The notes beneath the pieces are model-generated. The model ran no database searches and was not told the origin of the DNA. It saw only the letters and a program-made list of their open reading frames with translations. A DNA stretch of 19,776 nt from an uncultured Eubacteriales bacterium (lineage in GTDB: Bacteria; Bacillota; Clostridia; Lachnospirales; Anaerotignaceae): positions 1 through 19,776 of the forward strand of contig URLB01000020.1 in assembly GCA_900548595.1 (NCBI GenBank). Reading direction: 5' to 3'. The translations under genes were made by a program, and so were the position numbers. Below are positions 1 to 6,200 of the stretch, piece after piece. Each line of letters opens with the position of its first letter. Position 1 is the first letter of the stretch.

Positions 1-1
1 C

Positions 2-673
2 GTTGAAAAGCTTGCGAAAAGCAATATTGCTCTTTTCGGCGTAGGCGGCGTAGGAGGTTTCGTTGCCGAAGCCGCCGCCAGAGCAGGTATAGGACATATT
101 ACGCTTATTGACAACGATACTGTCAGTTTATCGAATATCAACAGGCAAATCATAGCATTGCACAGTACTATAGGCAGATATAAAACCGAAGTCATGAAAG
201 AACGCATACTGGATATAAATCCGAACGCAGAAGTAAATATAATCAATTGTTTTTATCTTCCGGAAAATAAGGATATTATAGACTTTTCGTCGTTCGACTA
301 TATAATAGACGCCGTTGATACGGTTACTGCCAAACTGACTGTAATAGAAGAAGCAAAAAAGGCAGGCGTTCCGGTAATAAGCTCTATGGGTACGGGAAAT
401 AAACTGAATCCGCAAATGCTGGAAATAACGGATATATCAAAGACATCTATATGTCCCCTTGCCAAAGTAATGCGGTACGAACTGAAAAAGAGAGGAATAA
501 AAGGGGTTAAGGCGCTGTACTCTAAGGAACAGCCTATAAAACCTTTCTTTGACGGCAGTGAAAATCAATCAAACCGCCCTGTTCCGGGAAGTATATCGTT
601 TGTCCCATCGGCTGCGGGACTTATAATAGCGTCGGAAGTTATAAAGGATCTGACAGAAGGAGTACGACAGTGA
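2..673 (+). CDS. tcdA: tRNA threonylcarbamoyladenosine dehydratase (TcdA/YgdL), 5' end cut by window edge
   Basis: E1-like ThiF/MoeB-fold enzyme that uses ATP to cyclise t6A37 of tRNA to ct6A. The frame is open to the left edge, and 223 residues are visible. They begin with the nucleotide-binding glycine loop (GVGGVGG), then an acidic strand end LIDNDTV and the SNINRQ segment typical of TcdA. The C-terminal part has SICPLAKVMRYELKKRGI and a PGSISFVPSAAGL stretch, also typical of this branch rather than of ThiF or MoeB. The family is about 250-270 residues, so roughly 20-40 N-terminal residues lie outside the window. A TTG at 158 could be taken as a start but would remove the whole ATP loop. 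The stop codon overlaps the GTG start of the next gene, so translation of the two is probably coupled. Confidence 0.88.
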   Translation, partial: VEKLAKSNIALFGVGGVGGFVAEAAARAGIGHITLIDNDTVSLSNINRQIIALHSTIGRYKTEVMKERILDINPNAEVNIINCFYLPENKDIIDFSSFDYIIDAVDTVTAKLTVIEEAKKAGVPVISSMGTGNKLNPQMLEITDISKTSICPLAKVMRYELKKRGIKGVKALYSKEQPIKPFFDGSENQSNRPVPGSISFVPSAAGLIIASEVIKDLTEGVRQ

Positions 674-1497
674 AAAGAGAGTTAACTCAGTGCCAACTGA
701 TTGAAAGAAGCATACAAAAAAAATACCGTAAAGAACTTTGGAGGCCGTTTACCGAAGCTATAAAAAAATATGAGCTTATAAAAGAAGGAGATAAAATAGC
801 GGTATGTATTTCCGGCGGAAAAGATTCTATGCTAATGGCAAAAATGTTTCAGTTGCTTCACCGTATAACGGATTTCCCCTTTGAACTTGTTTATATGGTG
901 ATGGACCCCGGTTATAACGAGGTAAACCGTCAAAAAATCATAGATAACGCCGCTCTGCTTGAAATACCCATAGAAATATTTAACACCGACATATTTAACG
1001 CCGCCAACAGCGTTGATAAAAGCCCTTGTTATCTTTGCGCAAGGATGAGGAGAGGTCATCTGTACAGTAATGCCCGCTTCCTCGGATGTAATAAAATCGC
1101 CCTCGGACACCATTTCAGCGACGTAATAGAAACAACACTTATGGGTATGCTGTACGGCGCCCAAATACAGGGTATGCGTCCCAAACTGCACAGTACGAAC
1201 TTTGACGGTATGGAACTTATAAGGCCGTTATATATGGTGCATGAAGACGCTATCATAGCGTGGCGCAATTACAACGGTTTGGAATTTTTACAGTGTGCCT
1301 GCCGTTTTACGGAAAATGTCGCACAGGAAGAGGTTTCTTCAAAAAGACAGGAAACAAAAGAACTGATCCGTGAATTGAAGAAAACCAATCCTCTTATAGA
1401 GACAAATATTTTCAACAGTATACATGACGTTAATGTCGATACCCTTGTCGGATACAAAACAAAAGGAGTCCTTCACTCGTTTTTAGATGAATATTGA
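670..1497 (+). CDS. ttcA: TtcA-family tRNA 2-thiocytidine synthetase (PP-loop ATPase)
   Basis: A 275-residue PP-loop ATPase of the TtcA group, which thiolates cytidine 32 of tRNA using ATP and an iron-sulfur cluster. The PP-loop SGGKDS is at residues 48-53. A Cys-x2-Cys pair (C120, C123) precedes ARMRRG, and IALGHHFSD follows at about 143-151, all as in E. coli TtcA. The third cluster cysteine is probably C209 in QCACR; here the cysteines are spaced CxC, whereas E. coli has CxxC. The start is GTG at 670, which overlaps the tcdA stop as GTGA and follows a good GAAGGAG ribosome binding site at about 655-661. Pairing with tcdA makes a two-gene anticodon-loop modification unit. Family assignment is firm. 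The exact tRNA target is inferred. Confidence 0.82.
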   Translation: MKRELTQCQLIERSIQKKYRKELWRPFTEAIKKYELIKEGDKIAVCISGGKDSMLMAKMFQLLHRITDFPFELVYMVMDPGYNEVNRQKIIDNAALLEIPIEIFNTDIFNAANSVDKSPCYLCARMRRGHLYSNARFLGCNKIALGHHFSDVIETTLMGMLYGAQIQGMRPKLHSTNFDGMELIRPLYMVHEDAIIAWRNYNGLEFLQCACRFTENVAQEEVSSKRQETKELIRELKKTNPLIETNIFNSIHDVNVDTLVGYKTKGVLHSFLDEY

Positions 1498-1503
1498 AAT
1501 TTC

Positions 1504-1760
1504 ATGCAGTCTTGATAAGACTGCATTGAGGGCGTCGGTTTTGCCGACGCCCTTCGTCGAAATCAAAATTTCGACGAGTTGAAACAGATGAATAAACAGA
1601 CTGGTTCCATCGGCAAAAACGCCTCGAAACCTGCTGTTTTCCTTGGCAGAAATAAATTCTGCCTGTGGATTCCACTCGGGAAACGACTTTGTTTCCCGAA
1701 CCTTTCCGCTATGCATAAATAAGTTGTCTACAGCCTGTATGCAGTTTGATAAGACTGCAT
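1504..1760. repeat. Hairpin-rich intergenic element bounded by near-identical palindromes
   Basis: A chain of perfect or near-perfect inverted repeats fills most of this gap. Stems and loops: 1504-1513/1517-1526 (10 bp, loop GAT); 1530-1538/1544-1552 (9 bp, loop TTTTG); 1554-1563/1568-1577 (10 bp, loop CAAA); 1645-1651/1657-1663 (7 bp); 1676-1684/1691-1699 (9 bp, loop GACTTT); 1739-1747/1752-1760. The first and last palindromes are the same sequence except for one missing base, so they form a direct repeat of 22-23 bp around a 212-bp core. Only the last copy is followed by a T-run. This looks like a small non-autonomous repeat inserted into, or grown around, a terminator, or a structured RNA. 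No transposase is present. The identity of the element is unknown. Confidence 0.6.
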
Positions 1761-1768
1761 TTTTTATT
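1739..1768 (+). terminator. Rho-independent terminator of tcdA-ttcA
   Basis: The palindrome ATGCAGTTT / AGACTGCAT (9 pairs including one G-T) with a 4-base loop is followed directly by TTTTTTATTT. It is the distal copy of the palindrome that also occurs at 1504-1526, where the T-run is missing. Confidence 0.75.
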
Positions 1769-1924
1769 TGCCTCAAATCTATTTAGCAGCGCTTTTAACC
1801 GACATAAAATCATCGGAATAATATATTTATCTGCCATATCGACATTCGGCTTTTACTGTGTTATTATAAGAGCCGAAAATCAAAAAACGCCGTCGGCACA
1901 GCTCTATTCAAAAGCTGCCGCGGC
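1761..1924. other. AT-rich intergenic region before the DUF1275 gene
   Basis: The part of the gap downstream of the hairpin block holds the promoter given above and no credible gene. A 60-codon open frame at 1746-1928 begins inside the terminator stem, has no ribosome binding site and no recognisable family, and is not called. Confidence 0.5.
1839..1867 (+). promoter_or_regulatory. Sigma-A type promoter for the DUF1275 gene
   Basis: TCGACA at 1839-1844 (5 of 6 to TTGACA), a 17-bp spacer, and TATTAT at 1862-1867 (5 of 6 to TATAAT). It would start transcription near 1874, about 50-70 bases before the gene. Found by eye, not tested. Confidence 0.55.
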
Positions 1925-2614
1925 ATGAAGAAAAGAAGTGGCTTAATGAAAATATCAGAAAAGTACAGACATGAACTGGCAGTATATCTTCCTCTTGCCT
2001 TTGTCGGAGGTTTTTTGGAAATATATACATTTTTAAATATGGACGGTCTGTTCGCCAATTCACAGACAAGCAATATTGTCATGTTTTTTCAAAGTATATG
2101 TGCCGGAGATAAATTCGGCATACTATACTGCTTTATTCCGATAATAATTTATATGCTCGGAATTGCCGTAACCGAAATTGCTCCCCAGAAAATAAGCAAC
2201 GGAGGACTGCGTTGGCCGAAAATATGCCTTCTTATAGAAATCCTGTGCATAATAGGAGTTGGCTTCGTTCCCGCAAACATTAACGGAAGAATATCCGCTC
2301 TTCCGATATTTTTTCTGACCGCCCTTCAGTATAATACTTTTAAAAGTATGCAGGGTCAGGCGGTATCAACGGTATTTTGTACAAATAACCTTCGTCAGGT
2401 TGTTATACACCTTTGCCGTTATAAAGAAAAAAATAATCCCGATCAGCTCATATTCACGAGCGTATATGTATTTGTAATACTTTCTTTCGGCATGGGCGTT
2501 GTCCTCGGTTTCTATTTGAGCAATTTTTTCGCCGTAAAGGCCGTATGGATATGCGCCGTTATAATGGCTGCCGTAATGTTCAAAATCAGCAGACACGGTC
2601 ATATTTTAGCTTAA
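1925..2614 (+). CDS. DUF1275 (YoaK-like) integral membrane protein
   Basis: A 229-residue hydrophobic protein with about six membrane segments. The N-terminal part has GGFLEIYTFLNMDGLFANSQTSNIV, close to the conserved GGxxDxxTFL..G.FxxxQTGN region of DUF1275/YoaK. Residues from about 95 on give further membrane spans separated by short charged loops, and MQGQAVSTVFCTNNLRQ matches the second conserved segment. Function in this family is unknown; some members have been proposed as transporters. ATG at 1946 (MKISEKYRHE) is an alternative start, giving 222 residues. Neither start has a perfect ribosome binding site, though AAAAGAAGTGG lies before 1946. The gene stands alone between the hairpin element and a bidirectional terminator. 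Confidence 0.8.
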   Translation: MKKRSGLMKISEKYRHELAVYLPLAFVGGFLEIYTFLNMDGLFANSQTSNIVMFFQSICAGDKFGILYCFIPIIIYMLGIAVTEIAPQKISNGGLRWPKICLLIEILCIIGVGFVPANINGRISALPIFFLTALQYNTFKSMQGQAVSTVFCTNNLRQVVIHLCRYKEKNNPDQLIFTSVYVFVILSFGMGVVLGFYLSNFFAVKAVWICAVIMAAVMFKISRHGHILA

Positions 2615-2683
2615 ATCATAATGTTTCAGATAAACTTTCTTTATTCGCTGTGTTAGATTTTATTAATAAGGACTACATAAATA

Positions 2684-2715
2684 AAATCCTCCGTTTTAAA
2701 ACGGAGGATTTCTCT
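2684..2715. terminator. Bidirectional terminator between the DUF1275 gene and the GLUG-protein gene
   Basis: AAATCCTCCGTT / AACGGAGGATTT with a TTAA loop is a perfect stem at 2684-2695 and 2700-2711. On the + strand it is followed by CTCTTTT. On the - strand it is followed by TTTATTTAT. It fits the two genes that converge on it. Confidence 0.85.
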
Positions 2716-2726
2716 TTTGCCTAAAA

Positions 2727-5700
2727 TTATTTCTTCGGCTTAATAGGTTTCTTCTTTATTTTGGAAAGTATGAACGCCGCAGCCAATACCGCTATCGCTG
2801 CCGCAGCAACATATCCTTTTACAGTGTCTGCCGCAGGAGCAATGCAGTATACTCCTTCGGTTCCGTCCATATCGGTTATTATATAACTTCCGTTTTCTTC
2901 AAAGCTTTCCTTATGCCACTTTTCTCCTTCCAGTTTCCACAGTTTAACGGAATCTTCCGTTCCCTTTAACAGTCTTATTTGGGTTGTCTTATCTATTGTT
3001 CCGCTTTCAATGCTTACTGATATTACTTTAGCGTTATCGCCGCCTGACGCGCCCGACGGAAGCTTATCCACCTGCGTGTACTGTGCGGTAATCTTATCGT
3101 TTTCGGTAAATACTCCCTCTGCAAGGGCAAGCGGCTGTTCTGTGTTTTCACCCGTTTCATCACTGGTTAGCACCGTTACCCAAGGTTCATATTCGGCTTC
3201 CAGTACCGTGCTGAAAGTCATGTGCGACAAATCCGTTTCGGGCCATGAGCCGTAATAACCGTATTTTTCAGGCACTTCGGGAAATTCTATATCCGACAAA
3301 TCTTCTCCGAATGTAAAAGGCACCGTCTTTATAATGCTTCCGTCAGCTTTAAATTTAACTGTAAATTCTAAAAAGCTCTCCGGCAGTCCAGACACTTGAC
3401 CCATTTGGTCATACGTTACCGGAGCGGCCTTTCCTTCGTAGCTTATGCTGTCTATTCCGGCGTATCCTGTATCTATGAAAGAATTTCCCCGTACTTTATC
3501 CTTGTCTTCGGCATCTCCCGCTACTGCGCCTATTCTTCCTATGCAGTCCTCAATGTCTATTATTGAATGGCAGTTTTCCACGGTTGAGCCCTGTCCTGCT
3601 ATTCCTCCCAAGAAGCTGCCTCCCGATAGTATACATTTGGCAAAACTGTCTCTTATGGATGAATCGGAATAACCCGCTATGCCGCCGACATAGTCTCCGC
3701 TTGTGCTTTTAACATATCCGTAACCTTCACACTCGGCTACCGTTCCCAAATCCATTTTTCCTGCTATACCGCCGACGCAGTTCTTTTTAGATATAACAGA
3801 ACCGTAGTTTTTACAGCAAAGGGCAACGGCTTTTGTTTCATATCTGAAATTAAGAGATTTGGTGCCCACAGAAGCAATATCGTCTTCGGGGTCAAGGTCG
3901 TACTCGATAGCCATTGCTCCCGCTATGCCGCCGACATTTATGTCAGCCTCTATTTTTCCCATATTTGTACAGCCTTCGATTTTACCGTCGGTTCCGCTGT
4001 GTATATCGGTATCCGACATATCCGTCGTAATATCTTTAAGCGTTTTTTCCTCTTCGTCGGGACTTAATGCGTCTATCATTATATTTGTTATTTTATTAAA
4101 CTGGTTATTTATAGCCCTTAAATCATCGGTTATTTTATCTCCCGATGATTTTATATCGTTATTAAGTCCTTTCAGCTCATCGGATATTCCGTTTAAAGAA
4201 GCATGAAGATCCTGCGTATCAAGATGATAGTCGCTGTCAAGCGTTGAAAATTCTATCGGATCTTGGTCAGCCAGATTTCTCACTATGTTTCTGATTTTTT
4301 TCAGAGCCGACGTAACGCTGTCGCCCATATCTCCTGCTCCGTCAAGGGCATCGGCTATACCGTCCGCCATATCGTCTATTATATTTGACAGCCCGTCTGC
4401 TTCTCTCAGAGCTTTTACTATGTCTTTTATTGCCTTTGCTACCTCATCTGAAGCCGACACAACATCGTCGATTATGCCGGATATATCTCCAAACGAATCC
4501 TTTATACTGTCCCAAGATATATTGTTTACTATCTTCAGCAGGGAAACAGCTATATCTCCGAATGATTTTTTCATTCCGTCTACAGATACAATCAATTTTT
4601 CAATTCCGTCTATTATTTTCTGTTTCTGTTCATCTTCTATCGGCAGACCTTCTATTTCTCCGATCGCATCCTTTATCTGTGCCAAAGCGTCATTCATACC
4701 GCCGTATGCAGCCGAAAGCTGTTCTATTGCGGCTTTCAATTCTCCTATTGCCGCGGCAAGCTCTTCTTCATTTCCGCCTACTGCGCTGTCAAGCACTTTC
4801 TCTATAGCGTCCTTTATTTTATCAACGGCGTCTTTTATATCTTTCTGAGCGGCTTTAAAATGCTCTGCCGCGTCCTTCAAATGTTTTCCTGCCTCTTCGC
4901 CGATGTCCGTAATGTCATCCACACCGCTCAATGCGTCATATAAATCGTCGGCAACATCGGAAAATAAATCCGATACATCTTCCAAATCTTCAATAACGGG
5001 AACAAGCCTGTCAAACGTATCCGTTACCCTTGCGCTGAAATCGTTTATCTCGTTAATATTATCATTTGCGAAATCTTTTATATCGTCCATATAGTCCGAT
5101 GTTTTATCAATCAATTCTTTGGAGCTTTCCCTTGCGTCCGAAGCATATATGGATATGGTGTTTATCCTTCCCGATACGGTGTCGGTCGTATAATCAATAT
5201 CGTCCAGCATATTGTTTACAAGTCCCTGCATATCGTTCAGCGCAGTATCAAGATCCTGAAGACTGTCTGACGAATACATAAGCACAATATACGGCTCTGC
5301 CTGACCGACTATTCCGCCAACGTCCTTTCTGCCCAATATCTGTCCGTGGTTTACACAGCCCGATATATATCCGCCCTGTCTTCCCGCTATTCCGCCGATA
5401 TTATATCCCATGTGCTGATATCCTATCGGGCCGTAGTTCTGGCAGCTTTGCAGTATTCCACCCGAATATCCAGCTATACCGCCCGTATCCGAATTTCCTT
5501 TTATTGCGCTTTCTTCCTCGGTTGCTTCTGTATCTAAGCTTTCCAGATTTATGTCCTCCAAGTCTACCTTGGTTTCCTTGGACGACGTGTTTATGCTTCC
5601 CCTGTTCACACATTTCAGTATGCTGCCGAAATTCTCTCCAGCTATACCGCCAGTATGCTTTTGCGAAGTTATAGTACCTTCATTTATACAATTTCCTATT

Positions 5701-6200
5701 CTTCCGGAAGCCTCGTTTATTCCGACTATACCACCGATATCGCTGTCTCCGCCTATCTCCCCGTAAAATGAACAATTTATTATGCTTCCTCTGTTTATTC
5801 CGGCTATGCCGCCGAACTTTTCTTTTCCTTCGCTTTCATGTATAGTTCCTTTAACAGTCAGGTTTTCCACCCTTGCGCCTTCCTGCACATATCTGAAAAA
5901 CCCCTGTACGGGTTCGTTTGCCTTTATGGAAAGACCGCTGATTGTATATCCGCCCCCGTCAAAGTTTCCGCCGAATATAGGTATCGAAGTAAATCCGCTT
6001 CCGCTTACATTTATGTTGTTTTTAAGCACAACGTTTACTCCCCTTGACCATGAATCCAAAGAGCAGTTTTTCGAAAGCTCCTTAAGATCCTCAGTATTTT
6101 CTATATATACGGTCTGTTCCGCGGCAATTACCGGAACCGAGGAAATTACCGAACATATTAATGTGATTAAAGCTATTAATTTTTTGGCTGTCTTACTCAT
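2727..6200 (-). CDS. Large secreted, membrane-anchored GLUG-repeat protein with long helical insert
   Basis: A 1157-residue envelope protein of unknown function. Residues 1-27 form a signal peptide (KK, hydrophobic core, VIAA). The C-terminus has a membrane span (GYVAAAAIAVLAAAFIL) followed by a Lys-rich tail, with no LPxTG. Two blocks carry the GLUG-like motif GGI[AV]G: six copies before about residue 300 and four after about 753, as expected of a beta-helix. Between them lies a 430-residue Asp/Ile/Ala/Lys-rich stretch, about nt 4000-5300, predicted helical, that resembles the stalk regions of YhgE/Pip-type proteins in composition only. Start: ATG at 6200 follows AGGAGGAG and overlaps the upstream exporter stop as ATGAGTAA; an in-frame ATG at 6266 lies inside that gene and is unlikely. 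Its job is probably tied to the exporter. Confidence 0.85.
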   Translation of the reverse strand: MSKTAKKLIALITLICSVISSVPVIAAEQTVYIENTEDLKELSKNCSLDSWSRGVNVVLKNNINVSGSGFTSIPIFGGNFDGGGYTISGLSIKANEPVQGFFRYVQEGARVENLTVKGTIHESEGKEKFGGIAGINRGSIINCSFYGEIGGDSDIGGIVGINEASGRIGNCINEGTITSQKHTGGIAGENFGSILKCVNRGSINTSSKETKVDLEDINLESLDTEATEEESAIKGNSDTGGIAGYSGGILQSCQNYGPIGYQHMGYNIGGIAGRQGGYISGCVNHGQILGRKDVGGIVGQAEPYIVLMYSSDSLQDLDTALNDMQGLVNNMLDDIDYTTDTVSGRINTISIYASDARESSKELIDKTSDYMDDIKDFANDNINEINDFSARVTDTFDRLVPVIEDLEDVSDLFSDVADDLYDALSGVDDITDIGEEAGKHLKDAAEHFKAAQKDIKDAVDKIKDAIEKVLDSAVGGNEEELAAAIGELKAAIEQLSAAYGGMNDALAQIKDAIGEIEGLPIEDEQKQKIIDGIEKLIVSVDGMKKSFGDIAVSLLKIVNNISWDSIKDSFGDISGIIDDVVSASDEVAKAIKDIVKALREADGLSNIIDDMADGIADALDGAGDMGDSVTSALKKIRNIVRNLADQDPIEFSTLDSDYHLDTQDLHASLNGISDELKGLNNDIKSSGDKITDDLRAINNQFNKITNIMIDALSPDEEEKTLKDITTDMSDTDIHSGTDGKIEGCTNMGKIEADINVGGIAGAMAIEYDLDPEDDIASVGTKSLNFRYETKAVALCCKNYGSVISKKNCVGGIAGKMDLGTVAECEGYGYVKSTSGDYVGGIAGYSDSSIRDSFAKCILSGGSFLGGIAGQGSTVENCHSIIDIEDCIGRIGAVAGDAEDKDKVRGNSFIDTGYAGIDSISYEGKAAPVTYDQMGQVSGLPESFLEFTVKFKADGSIIKTVPFTFGEDLSDIEFPEVPEKYGYYGSWPETDLSHMTFSTVLEAEYEPWVTVLTSDETGENTEQPLALAEGVFTENDKITAQYTQVDKLPSGASGGDNAKVISVSIESGTIDKTTQIRLLKGTEDSVKLWKLEGEKWHKESFEENGSYIITDMDGTEGVYCIAPAADTVKGYVAAAAIAVLAAAFILSKIKKKPIKPKK

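Noticed and set aside
1483..1776. A 97-codon open frame on the - strand across the hairpin block
   Set aside because: Covers the palindromes end to end and runs into ttcA; no ribosome binding site was recognised. It may be a chance frame in a repeat, but would deserve a look if the element proves to be repeated elsewhere with the frame kept open.
1746..1928. A 60-codon open frame on the + strand
   Set aside because: Begins in the terminator stem, has no ribosome binding site and no family resemblance, and overlaps the DUF1275 start.
2727..2840. LPxTG wall-sorting signal at the end of the GLUG protein
   Set aside because: Only a membrane span and a Lys-rich tail are present; no LPxTG or similar motif.
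4285..4848. Long + strand open frames opposite the GLUG protein gene
   Set aside because: Ser/Ile-rich shadows produced by the Asp/Ile/Ala/Lys-rich coding strand.
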